Below, one piece after another: positions 10,632 through 23,837 of a stretch of DNA of 64,000 nt. Below the pieces are notes generated by a model. The model was not told the DNA's origin and did not search any database. It was given only the letters and a program-made list of their open reading frames with translations. This DNA comes from Pocillopora verrucosa (taxonomy: Eukaryota > Cnidaria > Anthozoa > Scleractinia > Pocilloporidae). The stretch spans positions 23,266,930 through 23,330,929 of the forward strand of contig NC_089314.1 of the NCBI RefSeq assembly GCF_036669915.1. Reading direction: 5' to 3'. A program made the translations under genes and the position numbers. Each line of letters opens with the position of its first letter. Within the stretch, counting starts at the first letter, position 1.

Positions 10632-13600
10632 CTATAGCAGAGAATTAGTTCAAGTCAACATTGTAGAATTTTTCTGATGAAACATAATTCTAGTTGTGAC
10701 TGTGTCATTGCTGTGTTATCTGCATTAGGCGTTCTGATGGCAGGAAACAAAGCATATAAAAGTGGACGACCGCAAAAGAATTTCAGTCTCTCATTTGTAC
10801 ATTACCCGTCTCCTCGTTTTTTCACCTATTATGCTTTTGCTTTTTTTTAATCTATTTTCTGTTGAAGGAGACCAGAATTAAGATGACTGATGTCCTAAGA
10901 AGTTTTCTTAGATAGCATTAAATCATTACTGTCATTTAAGTTCAATGACTATGTCATGTGAGAAGGTGAAATAAAAGCTGTGTACTTGACCAGTTTCTTA
11001 CCTAAACCATCGAAATGTGTAACTCGTTTGTTTAGAGGCAGTCCAATTTCACAATGTCTATGCGCTGATCAATTGGAAGCTTTAACATCCCCTTCCCCTC
11101 GAACAACCTACGGTATTTTATCATCGTCCGTTCCCGGGAGGTGGGGAATTTGAACCTTGCCTTTTAAGGCTGGGGCATTTGAACCGATAGTGTCAAGGCT
11201 CTCCAGCGTTATAGACGTGTTTTAATTCAGTAGTTTAAAATTAAAGAGTTTTCTTTCGTAAGCAGATGGCATTTAAATACAATTTTTATATCGTAGATTG
11301 ATGCTTAGAAGTAGAAAACCCAGCAGCAGCACCAAAAACTAATACGTGATTTTACTAAATTCTACAAAGTTCGTTGATCTCAAACTCATTTCGGGCCACA
11401 GGGGTTAACCATTCGCCATAAAACGGTAACAAAACGTAGCTGTTAGGAGTAAAGATCGGCAAATTCTAACTTTTAGTCGCTTTAACGACTAAAAAAAGCT
11501 TAAAACAGCCATCACGTCACTGAGACCCTTCACTAATAGTCTTGTTTCATTGGAAAAGGGGACATAGGTAAATACTGATATCGTTATGTCAAATATTGAT
11601 GACAGGTATTTGTTTTAAACAGGTAGCTTGTACAAATAATTTATTATCACATCTGCGTGTCAAAAGCTGAGCACGTACTGATATGTCTTTGGCGGATAAT
11701 GTCGGGAAATTAACACAAGCTTTTCAGTACCGTGTGCCGTAAAGTGGTATGTTAATAGAACTTTAATGATCAGAGTGAGACAATTTAGAAATAGTAAAGA
11801 CACCGTAAGATCGTGATAAAAAAACAAACAGTGTAAACGAAATGCATATTGTTGATGGTCACGAATATAACGGCAAGTTAAATAAAGCATGTCTAAGCAC
11901 TTGGGAACATTCAAACTCGTAAAATGTTTTACTGGCAAGAGGCTAGGTGAATGATACTTGAAATATACCCATAAATTAGTATTGTTGTGCAAACTATGCA
12001 CTTCCTGCCGCATGTATTTGGATGACAGGTCTTCGTTTCAGCCATTTACACCTACGTGGCAGTAACGTTGTCCTAGGAAAAAGCAAACAGAAAAAGGCCA
12101 AATTGGAATTGATTGGAATAAAGCATATAGCAATGTGTACGAAACATTAACGTTACAATAAAAATAATAGTTCCGAAAAATGTCTCTCACGTACAATACC
12201 TTAGTCACAGCTAGATAAGTATTTTTCCCCAACTTGTTAAAAGTCCTTGAGGTCTACTACTGTCAGACGAAACCCGTAGGAGATTTAAAAAAAAATTTTC
12301 ACGATTTCGGTTCGCCCAGTGCTGCTAAATAGTTTATCATTGAATAAAAAGTTTTAAAAACGAAACTGATTTTTCGAACCGAAATGCATCGGACCGCTTT
12401 TAGAGAGATTGGTCTATAAAGCATACTCGCCCTACGACCAGCTATACCAAGTTTATTTCAAAGTTCGACAAGTGCTGTTAAAAAGTGCGACAGCTTTTTT
12501 AATACAAAGCACAAGTGTTACTATATTACAAAGTGCCACAGTTATTTAATAGTGCGGCGATTATTTCAAAGTGCGAAACAACAGACCTCTGACAGCTTTG
12601 GTGCAGCCATTTGCAAGAAGGAGAAACAAAAGGAAAAGCGGTCTAAAAGTTTGTAAAAAAACATGCGAGAATAATTAAGATATCCTGCTATTGTATTAAC
12701 TAAGATCAGTGCCAGACATTGTTAATTAAACATAAAAGTTATGAAAACATATTGCTCTGAGACAAAAGTTTTTGAGGCTATCTATCATATCGAACAAACA
12801 AATCGAGAGACACGCAGGAAGTTGCTTTGTGTGATAAAGTACTCATAACTCGGCTATCGTTGATGTTCAGCACATCCCACTCTGAATTCAAAGACATATT
12901 TCAGCAGAGGTAAATTGAACTGAGTTTGGGTAAGGTGAGCAATCTTTTTTACATTTATAGGATCATGTAACAAGTTTCTTTCCTTTATTTTTTTGGGTAA
13001 GCTTCCATAACACAGCCCTGTTATGGCATATAACGTTTCTTCTACTAAAAACAATTATTTGGAAACTCCAGCAATTTACTAAAACTATCATCAAACTCAC
13101 AGGGAATGCAAGGAACTTTCGATGCGGAAGTAATAGAGAGTTGGTCTGGTTCATTGATAAAAATTGCGACGACAAAATAATTTCTGACGGTTACCAAAGG
13201 GGGAACTGTTTTCTAATGACAAAAAGGAAAGAAGAAAGATTGGCCAATATACTTTTGCAGTTCATGCCTAGTGTGCGTACAACGAGGTATGGATTCATGA
13301 TCACGAGGGGAAGTTTTGGAGAGGACGAGAAAAGTGTAAGAGTCGCTCGAGGCGCACCTGCGAACAGCTTTATCTGCTTTAGTACTCTATGACGTAGCCG
13401 ACACGATTTTTGCACGAAAAAAGCGTTTTATCCCAAATGTCGGTTTTACCAGATATTATCATGTTATCCGAAAAGTTTGCCACAAATAAAATGCGAGAAA
13501 AAATGATTAAGAGGTATTTCTGGACCAGTTCGTCATTCAGACAAGAGCTGATTGATAGAAGAGAGAAGCGAGAGATATTATTTATTCTATATTCCGATAT

Positions 13601-14885
13601 TTTCGAGCTTTGTTGAGGCTATTTTCATAGCTAACCTGGCGAAGCTATTTCGCTCTCCCATCCAACACCTGCTTGGACGGTACGAAGTAAAATCTTTGTC
13701 CGGTATTATAGAACAATCCACCTCATATTTGTTTCTGCGTAAAACCGCTCGAGCAAACTGTTCAGCCGGCTTGTAGTGTTCGATTTGCATAGGCAACAGC
13801 ATGATTTTGAGTGCTATTTGATGTTGGTAAGCACGAGTAAATGGATGTTACTAAAAAAGGTAATGGAGAACGAAGAATAGGGAATAAGGGAATGAGGAAA
13901 GGGAATGGCAGACCTTATTTAATTTTAAGATGGAAGATAAACGTTATATTTTCATTGCAGTGTTTTTGATACATAATACTTTTGCTATAAAGAGATTTAA
14001 AGTTACTTCTGAAAATTACAGAAAAAAACATTCTTCGTGTGATGAAGAATTCATAACTTGACCATCATTGATATTTAGAAGCAGCACCTGTCGACATTTA
14101 GTGCAACCCAGTAGACATTTGGAGACGTACTTCACTACACTGGGGTAAATTGAAGCCGAACTTCGATATTACTTTTCCATTTATAAAATCACCGGATTTT
14201 GATTTGGAGACACCGGTAATTAAAAAAATAATAATGATGCCAACCATTACAAAAGGGAAAATTGGTGAAAAAATAAACAAATGGATAATTTTTTTTTTCG
14301 CCTTTCAACGCGACCGAATGCAATAATCTGAAACGATAATCTTTTTTTTGATGGAAACAATTTTTTTTGTTCTTTTTCGCCGGCTGATTTTATGGAACCT
14401 CGATTGTGTCTCGGTTCACAAAAATCAGAAAAAGAACTCGGCCAATATCTAGCCTTCTTGACTCCACGCTTGTTTCAATGACGCATATAAAATGCAGTGT
14501 CACTCAGTTTTTAATGCTGTCGATGATTAGTTTTTCGTAATTTGAACAGAACACGTTTCATGTGTTTAATATTAATACGTTCAACTACACCGATCCAGAA
14601 CATCAGAAACATGGTTGTCAGCCAGAACTTTGGATTCATTCTGAGGTGAATGTATACGTGCCAATCGCTGCACACAGATTACGTACTTATCAACACAGCT
14701 AAAAATGCTGAGATTAAGTTATGTGTGGATTTTCAGTCAAATTAAAACCTCAGTTTACACATAAGAAGGATAAGTCAATCCAAAAAGGTTTTTTTTGTAG
14801 TTTCCTTCGGCCTCCATTAAAATTTTTGGGACATAATTATTTTCTTTACCGTTAGTTACATCCTTTTCAATGATACTTGAAATAT
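10632..14885. other. non-coding stretch, with a degenerate tandem repeat near 12450-12590
   Basis: No convincing exon was found. Around 12450-12590 the motif 'caaagtgcgacagttattt' recurs about five times in degenerate form. The rest is AT-rich sequence with chance ORFs of at most 117 codons. It could be intron of the minus-strand gene ending at 9925. Confidence 0.45.
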
Positions 14886-15072
14886 GTGAATATGAAAGCG
14901 ATCTTCGCAATAATGAACACTACTTGAGCAGTAGTGAAAATAGGGCCTGAAAAAAAATTAAGGCCTGTACGGTCAGGGGTTCAAATCCCATACAGGCCTG
15001 AATTTTTTCAGGCCCTATATTCACTACCGCTCAAGTAGTGTTCATTACTGCGAAGATCGCTTTCATATTCAC
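14886..15072. repeat. 187-bp foldback element with tRNA B-box-like centre
   Basis: Arms of about 70 nt (14886-14957 and 15003-15072) are near-perfect reverse complements, both containing the stretch GCGATCTTCGC and an 'acactacttgag' core. Nested inside is a second hairpin, AGGCCTGTA to TACAGGCCT, whose loop carries GGTTCAAATCC. That matches the Pol III B-box consensus. It looks like a non-autonomous element derived from a tRNA-like sequence. No complete tRNA fold is present. Confidence 0.85.
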
Positions 15073-15196
15073 GTCTTCAGCCGCAGTTCAAATTTATGAC
15101 TTTCATATATTGACAGTCTTTTATGATTGAAATAGTTGAACATCCTAAATTAGATTAAGTATTTTTGTGCTATTTTCATGACAACAATTCTTATTT

Positions 15197-18100
15197 TAGC
15201 CTAAAAAGTTTAAATGTTTGTCTGATACGGAAAGTAAGAGTATTTGTTTTTCATGCAGCAAAAATACATGTATGTTAACACCTATACATTGTAAAAAATT
15301 GATTTTGCAAAAGTGTACGAAGTTAGTGTTCTTAACTGTGCTAATCACTCAAAAGCCTTTGATTATGGCGAAATGTTTCACCTTTTTAATCTTCACCCCT
15401 GGTAAGTCGCCGCATCCGTAACCATTCTTGTTTGTTTTTGGTGTTTTATTAGCTTTTCAGTGTTCTTGTTCCCCGAAAAAACTATCATTTAAAGCTACCA
15501 CTCTGTAAAAAACAGTCTCAAAATATTCTTGTGCGCCCCCTTGTACCTGATCTTCAGATTTTACCTTTCGCCTTACTTTGAAATGGATTATTGAAGGTCT
15601 CGAGCTGTCATCTGCAATTTTAATTATCAAATGCGAAGGAGAAAGCTTAGGCATTCAATTTAGTGAGAAACCAACTTGAAACAGAGACATAAGAGTAGTT
15701 TGCGATTAGCAAAGGCAGATAGTATGAACTAAGCACTCACGAAAAGAAAGGTAAAGATTCCTGTCAGCTGCACTCTTCTTGTTTGATTTACAAAATTTCT
15801 AGACTTATTTTATACCACATTTGAGGTATCAAAGCGCGAGGGACTGAATTCGCGACCTTTTAGAAAATTAGTTGCTTTTTCCCTTCAAAACTCCATTTGC
15901 CAATGATGTCAAGGCTCCTAACGAGAACCCGCGTATGAAATGTTTTTTTTTTTGCCTACGAAACTATAGGAAAATTGCAATCTTTTGTATTGAATTTCTC
16001 TGAAATCGCGCATTTTCCAAGAGCGGTGAGGGTTACAAACTCATGTTACTGATATACGGTGTTGCATTTAATTTTATCGCACTTGAAACGCGGAAAATCA
16101 CAGCGCTAGTATAGCGTAATTACATTACCGAATCTCTCCATAAAACTCAAATGTGGAAAAGTCCTCGAAAAATCCTGTCAAAAACCACTAAGTGGTGGGA
16201 TGTAGGGATGGACATCACCTTTAACATGAATTCAACTCTCCTGCGGAATTCATTTTTTGCTTATTTCAATAATAATTATTTTGGAAAATCATGGCTCATG
16301 GCTATCGGAGTGATCACGATGTGCAAATACTGGCAAGTACTATTCGCCTCCGAGCAGCAGAAGAGACAAAGTCACGCTTCAAGTGTTTAATTCCTGACCA
16401 TCTTCCGGTATGTTTACAGAAATAAACTAAATTTTTGTTTCTGCGTGGTGGTATATACCACAACAATTGTTCAATTCTATTTCTGCGAATAATTGTTGAA
16501 TATAAAAACTCTGAACATTTCTTTATCGCGTTTGAGGAGATAAAGACTAAGTTTGGCTGGTATTCTTGATAAAATATACCATCTTACCACAGCTGGAGGT
16601 TAGATTTATTTCCATTACCATTTTTTTAGTCAATTGTCTCATACATTGAACTGACAAATCGACTCAAAATATATGACATTTGCTGATTGTCTTGGTGCAT
16701 TTATCCGTCTCAGTTTTCGTGTCGCACTCACTGTCTAATGAATTGTCGCAAAATCACTGTGAAAATTTCGCTTCCTCAGGCGACGAATGTAATTTGATTT
16801 TAAAAAGCTTTCAGGAAATTGCAATAAATAACCTCGTTTACCTATCATTAAACCATGAGTAATCCTCCCAAATTAAAATAACTTAAGACTTAGATGCTCT
16901 CTAGCAATGGACATCTAATCTAATGTCTGAATGGTATTCTTTCGCGGAATGTGAGCAATTTGAGCTTTTTGATGAGCTCAGTTTTTTCGTCACCCATTAA
17001 AAATGCCAAACAACTAAATGGAAACACATTAATAGAGTCCATTATAAACTCATTTTTTCTCTGTGATATGGTAAAAAATTAAGTTATTTTTAGAGATTTG
17101 AAACTGACTTAGATGGTCATCTTCAGTTGGTGATCTACCACGTCTTGCAAGCCAGGTAAGCTGTGTGTTAGCTGTTCATCGAGATGGTTCTAATTTGTTT
17201 CAAGCCCTTTATCAAAAATCAGTAGGGATTTTGAGACAATTTCGGGGTTTTATTCACTTATTTGCGATAGAGTGATCGAGTTTTGATTTAGTTCTAATTC
17301 CTGTCATGAAAATAAACCAAAATTCGGAAATGAAGGAAAGGAAAAGGGATCCGCTCTTAAGAAACTAATTTTGAACGAACATCCAGTGGATTCCTACAAG
17401 AAGCGACTAACCCTTGAGGTCCACCTTACAGCAAAAGACAACTTGGCCGCTCGCCCAAAATTAAAGTAAATTATCTCTATTTAGCATATGGCAAATTCTG
17501 CATCACAATTTACACAATCTGAATATCCAAACTTTTAATTCCTCTAAAATTTACACCATGTTGCTTGAAGAAATTTGATCCTCATAATCTGTTAAATCCA
17601 TCCGACTACGAAACAGATCCTGAAAAAAATACTGTGACTGCTGAGGAGAGAGAACAAAAAGAAAGTTTCACACGTTTTCCCAAATTAAATCTTCCTTTAA
17701 AAAAAACTCAACTTTCCTACTGATCTTCCGCTTATTGTAATCGGGCTAGATCAAACAGAGCAGTTATTGCAGCAATTGTCGTTAAAGTTTGAAGTTAAGT
17801 CTTATTTCATTCCGCTCAACCCTGTCAACTTTTAAAATGGGCTTGCTCATGAACACAATTCCACATTTTCTAATCTGATTTGTAACATTAAAATGGATGT
17901 AGCGGTGAAGATAGAAAGTGTTCAATCAATGCCTGCTTGAGGTTATTTATTCTTTTTTCAATGTACACTGTACTTTATATCCTAATAACAGTCCAATACG
18001 TCCACAGTAAACACACCTCTGAACTCCGGGTAAGCATCACTTATCGGCTGCAAATAGAATCAGTTTACGTATTCCGAAAATGAGACTCCATTTATCATGG

Positions 18101-20001
18101 AAGCAGAAACTGAGTAGAAATTGTAAAAACAGAAATTTGAATTTGTCGTGGGTGTAAATTCATTTGTCTAAATAATCTTTTAATATTTCAGATTTCACTC
18201 AATATCAGTCGAGAGAGTTCCATAGATAAAAATCTCATCTTTCTCTTTCATACATTTGCACCAGGTTATGTAAACAGTTTGGTCCATTCTCTTTCTCCAC
18301 GATATGATTTCCTTCCTAAGTTTAGACTACCTGGTGTATGTTATTTACCTTCTGGAAACAAACATCGCAATTGGCACCTTTATTCACTTTTTCAATTACA
18401 GGTGAAACGTAAACCAGCTATTTTTGGAGTCATTGAAAATGCTAATAATCGCCTGCGTCAGGTCATCATTTGCCGTATGACTGTTTTCACGGACTCCAAA
18501 TTCTAACTTTTGTAAGTAGCCGTGCGATAGGACATCAGAAATAATGTGGGAAAAGATAAATGCAACATAACGGAAAAAAAAGGTTTTTTTTTCGTTATAT
18601 TTCATCTATCTTTTCCCCTCCAGTGAAGCACAATCCAAATGTATTTCATGCATGATTGCACGAAGTTCTTTCTCCAAAAGCTTATTCATCCATTATGCTC
18701 TTGCGTTGTTTTCACTAATCGACTCTGTGGTAATAGCTGGTCGTGGAAGGCACTTGGCAAAAACTTTACAATGGAGATTAGGAACAATTCATTTAAAGTG
18801 TGACATTTCATCTTTACCTCACAGTTGGCTTTGTGGAGCAGAAAGCTTTTTTTCAACGCCCTAAAAGCCATCTGCGTGTAAAGGTTGAGACTGGATTGAA
18901 ATTGAAACGGAAAAGGTTTGTTTTTATAGTACCTTGGCGATTTTAGTGAAGTAAGCAATATACCTTTTTTTCTTTTAATTGGTCGTACCTAGGCTGATAT
19001 AGAGTGGGAATTCTGATTAAAATTTTACTTTATTTTCATTAAAAACAACACCCACTCATTCAAAAACCAATTGCAACAAGATAACAAAACAAGAATTGTT
19101 ATGATTCAATTTGATTTATGTGATTTATCTGTTCCTTCTCGATTTATCGACTAATCCAGGAATTTAAGCTCATATTCCTTGATCACAAACTGCTACTTCA
19201 CAAATCAAATGTTAATGACTATAAAATATCTTCCTAGGGGAAATAACACCCACATTTATCAATCTTTCTCCGACTTGAGAGCCACCCAATATTGCAGTAT
19301 CGTTGAACTTGGCTGAATAATTTAGCGCCCAAGATTTTTTGAAATGGTTATCCAAATAGTATTTCACTCAAATTATGCAAGACGGATATCTCTTGTATCA
19401 CGAGAAAGGATCCAGTGCAAGAGAAAACTAACCATATCCACTCAATACTGGGTGCTATAAGGTTGCCTCTTAGCAACAACTACACGAGTTTTAACTTATG
19501 CAAACATCTGCTTTATTCTTCGTTTTAAAATTCGACAAATTGAGGTCTTTCTTTTACACTTGTAAGATGACACGATGAGTATTACCATAAATATAATATC
19601 AATCCATTTACTCTGGATTGGTGCGCTAAGCAAAGATTTTCGGAAATTGTTTTTACAAAGACTAAAAGTTAAAGTAATATTGTAAGAAATGGGCGCAGAT
19701 TAAAATAAAAACATGACATTGTTTATTTTTTAGTTATTATCACTTGTGTGACTAACCTTGTTTACTTATTAATTTATTTAAACATGTATTAGTTTATTCA
19801 AGACTCAGTAGACGATTTTAAATGAATATCACTCATGATCTGTTAAGAAAAGATAAATTCAGGTCAAAGTTACGGAAAAGAGAAAGCTAGATCTAACCAT
19901 TCTAAAAAAGCGTGTGCACTAAAGGAAATTTCCTTCCGCTGTTTATATTTTTTTCATAATGATTATTTCAATAATCATAGGGAAATTGAAGTTCTAATTG
20001 A
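15197..20001. repeat. large direct duplication, copy B (longer copy)
   Basis: This copy is collinear with 6612-9260 and lies 8.6 kb downstream in the same orientation. Relative to copy A it carries extra segments at about 16367-18035 (1.67 kb), 18365-18735 (about 370 bp) and 18988-19433 (about 450 bp). It lacks the 400 bp found at 6950-7360 of A. The extra segments have no clear terminal inverted repeats, so deletion from A and insertion into B are both possible. ORFs here (16151-16390, 18652-18864) are counterparts of those in copy A and have no recognised domain. Confidence 0.85.
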
Positions 20002-23000
20002 TGAAGCGTGCGTCTCTATACATCAGCATAGTAAAAAAAACATTTTCTTTTCATCCCACATGAAAAAAGAAATTTAAATGTCTTTGTTTTCATTTTTTCA
20101 ATCTTGTGTACCATTCCGAAATAAATATTTTATTCCTTTAAGTGGATCACGCCTTTTTTTTCTACTTCTATTGGTTTCTTTTTTCTTGAAGAGCGGTTTT
20201 ATGGTGAAAACGTGACTAATTCCTAATTGCTTTATAGTTTTGACTACGGTGCAATTTGCATAACTCCCCCGGTTCAAATCCGGTTTGACTGGATTTTATG
20301 GTTAGTAGACACTTATCTGTAACGCAGTTAGGTGTTCGAACATACGATAACAGCCTCGCTAAGGACAAAGAATGTTCTCTTCGTACGCAAGTTTATCTAG
20401 TTCTTTTTTATAAGTAAGGTTTTCCCTCTTCAGTCAACTCTTCATCTCAAAGGTATGTTTTTCTTTTTCTTCATAGCAATCGTTAATTTTTTAAAAAATC
20501 ATAACTCTGAAAGATGTTATAGTGACACTGAGGTCGTTCTGATGAAATTTGTTGGAAAACCTTACGGGAAGCTTTTGCATCAATGTGCAAAAGTCGTTCC
20601 AAGTATCGTTTTTCCTGAACCTTTTGTGAAGACTATGCATCCTTCGGTTCGTATCCCACATTTCTGCTTTTAAATAGTTAGATTAACGATATTAAAGACA
20701 GCCAGCGATTTATGATAACACGAGGAATGACATTGAGCTTTTCAGAAAGGCACAAAGTCATAAAGACATTGGCTTTTGTTGTATCCCTGCACCAGAGAAG
20801 TAGTCAAAGGAATCAAACTTAGTTCAGATGTGATTGGCATTTTCCATTTGACACGCAAATGCACAATGTGCAATGCACTTGAACAAAACACTGCATTAAA
20901 CCCACTTACCACAACCTTTTCCAATGTCATCGTTTCAGGAAATTTTCTCGGGTTTTGTTCACTCTAAAGAATCATGCAACAGTTTTCCAGCCCAAAGAAG
21001 AGACTCTAAACAAGCCAAAAAAGGTTTTAAAACACTTTGACTGAGAAAATGAGAAATTCACTTGCTTTTTTTAAAAGATAGAGTAAATTTTAGCCACTAA
21101 TGAAAACAAATTGTGGGGCAAACCGCTGATGCAATTAATCCATTAAAGTAAATGACAGAAGACGTCTCCATCCGACGCATATGATTTAAATAGCAATTTC
21201 CTTTTTACTATACCTTTAAAATGATCAAGGAGATAATTTTTAATATCATATTACTTGTTGATATCACAGGTAAAAATATATCAATAGCAAGTTAATTCTA
21301 CAATCCTGTCCATTGCTCCAATGCATATACTGTCAGCCATCGTTAAAAGATCGAAAAAAACAGAATCTAATCACAAGTCAACATGATATTTAATATTTCA
21401 CAATTTGAAATCACCCCTTGACAAGCCCTTAACACTAATGGAAAATGGTCCCCAAAAAGCTTGGGGAATCTAATCAAATGTTTTGTTATTGAGACCTCAC
21501 CATGCACTGCCAACAATTGACAACTATGCAATTATACAATTATTTCCTGAAAATGTGTGCGTTAATTAATGGCTATCGAAAGCAAAAACTTTATTTCTAG
21601 ATTCACTCGGACAATATTAAGTGTCACTACACACGCTGCAAAGGATGTATTTTTCTAACAATGCTAATACAGAAGTTTCCTCAAGTGAGATTTAAATCTG
21701 TTTTCTTCGACAGTCTAAGACTGAACTATTATGTCAAACCTTCCCGCGGGCATGCGCGTTTAAACATTAGCCACCTCATCGAACCGCCGCTTAGAGGCCA
21801 GTCATATGGGACCCAGATTGTTTTCTTGGAAACAAAAAAAGAAAATGTAAACGTTAGGAAAATTTCATGAAACGAATGGAAATTAAAATAAAGGTGACTT
21901 GAAATTAGTACCCATCCTAATTTCTCAGTTATTTTAGATGTAAGAGCGGTGCCTTTGATTCGTGAGAAATATTTATTTGTAACATGTGTAAAGTCTTTTT
22001 TATTACAAGCAACTATAATCCCAGGCTTTGCAAGACAAAAAAGAATTGTTCTCTATGTAGAAAACTCATTTCTGCGGTCATCAAACTACCTTCAACTTAA
22101 CCAAGTCAGTGATGTACATACAAAGTTGATTTTCGTTTTTGTTGCACAGAGGTCATATAGGCATATAGGAGTGTCAAAAGTGTTCCTCCTTTATTTTTGG
22201 TGAAACAATTTGCAGGAGTTCAATATTGGGGCTAAAAAATAGCTCTTACGAGCCGATCCTTTTAGGAAAGTTGCCGTTAATATTTGCAATTGTTCTTCAA
22301 GTCAACAGAAGATGCTTCAAACTAAGTTAGATATCATTGCATGCCACACACCAAGATTTGCCGGCCTTATTTGTAGTTTTTATTAAGATCTAATTCTCGA
22401 AAATCTCATTAACAGGGCTTCTGTTATTGGTCTAAATCCTTTTACGATATCTTCCTGTTTGTCGGAAGAGAATAAAAGAGCCCTTTTGAGGAGTTTTCTC
22501 TGATTGTGAGGAATAACTATATCAAGTAGGTACAATTTACGAATTGCGTGATCTAGTCGCAAAGTTGCGAGTGCAAAAAGCAGTTCTCTTCATGAACGGA
22601 GTTATCCGGTCGAGCACTTTAGGTTGATGGGTAAACATCCTAAACAGAGTGAGCGAGTCGATTCTGAAGTGCAATTCAGGTAATTTCAAGAGCTCTCGTA
22701 TGACGTATGACAAATCCTTTAGTACGTTTTTTTTCGCTCTTTCTGATGGGATTCTACTTTTCTTTTTAAAAGAAGACTTCATTTTTCCTGAGCCATTAAA
22801 GTAAAATGATTCAATCGTTTCTTTAGATGGAACAGTCTTGAGCTGAGTATTATTCTTTCATACTTTTTGATACACTATGCCTTCTGACACAATATTGTTT
22901 ATCTCAAATAAGTTTAACAATCCGACGAGATGAGCGGCTTGTCACTTGTTGTCGTAGGTTGAACTACAGAGCTCAACACTAGATCAAAATCATTTTAAAT

Positions 23001-23220
23001 CGTGACTTATCACTCCGAAATAAGCTATTTACTGATGAAAGCAGCAAATTTGGAACAGCTAGCCTTCAGGTGAACGAAAAAAAAACACGTTTTTGGCGGG
23101 AAAACAGGTAGGCCGACAGCGTTCGTTCTATAAAAAAAAACTCATAACAACAAACCAAAGAAAGGAAGGTTCTTTTATAAACCCAAACTTTCAAAAAGAA
23201 AACAATTTCAATAGAATTTG
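20002..23220. other. non-coding stretch
   Basis: No supported gene was found. The minus-strand ORF 22537-22782 (81 codons, basic and helical in composition) is the only one with protein-like character and I do not recognise it. A lone GGTTCAAATCC-like box near 20270 has no tRNA fold around it. Confidence 0.45.
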
Positions 23221-23501
23221 AAATTTAAATGTGACCTGTGCGATGTAGGTTATGTTGGTTTTACACGCTGCCATCTGCACCAACGCGTTCAAGAACACAG
23301 AAATTCGACTTCATCAATTGGCAAGCATTTTCGCGGCAAGCAGTTCTTTGGCCCCAGGGGATCTTACGAAGAATTTTTAGTGTTTTAAAGAAGTGTATGA
23401 ACAAATTTGATTGCCTAGTTTGTGAAATTTTTTTTATTCAAGAACTGAGACCTGCTCTCAATGTGAAGTTGAACTCAATTCGAGTAAAGGTTATTAACTA
23501 G
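23221..23501 (+). pseudogene. GIY-YIG endonuclease fragment of a retroelement, frameshifted
   Basis: From 23221 one frame reads KFKCDLCDVGYVGFTRCHLH and continues with a QRVQEH motif and SIGKHF. That is the N-terminal beta-sheet and following region of a GIY-YIG nuclease (here GYV-G-F-R-like), as found at the C-terminus of Penelope-like and related cnidarian retroelements. Near 23376, in a run of five T, the frame shifts by one base. The second frame continues KKCMNKFDCLVCEIFFIQEL and ends at TAG 23499. No reverse transcriptase remains upstream. It is a dead 3' fragment. The element class is from memory of the family, not a search. Confidence 0.75.
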
Positions 23502-23837
23502 GTTTATAATTTTAATTTTTATTTTTAATGTGGTTTTCAATTAGCTTCTAATTATTTCCTCTCTTTGTATGTTCTTATTGTCCTTTTATCGTGTTTTACC
23601 GTTCATTTTTATTGTCAAAAGTTTTACGGAATCGCTATCGATAGAATTTGCGAGGAAAAATTCCCAAATCCTTTGCAAGATCGAGGTGAGAAGGCAAAAG
23701 GCTCTTTAGGTCTAGTACTCAGTAGCTTTTCTCTCAAACGAAAACGTAATAAGGATTTCAAATAAATAATTTAATCAAATTTTTATTTTGGCCATCAGAT
23801 TCATAACTAGCTGAACGTTTACCTGGAGGAATATAAG

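Noticed and set aside
20255..20300. tRNA-like B box (GGTTCAAATCC) near 20270
   Set aside because: No A box, acceptor or anticodon arms around it; a short chance match or an old SINE scrap.
22537..22782. 81-codon minus-strand ORF with charged, helical composition
   Set aside because: Protein-like composition but no family, no neighbouring exons and no supporting signals; not enough for a gene call.
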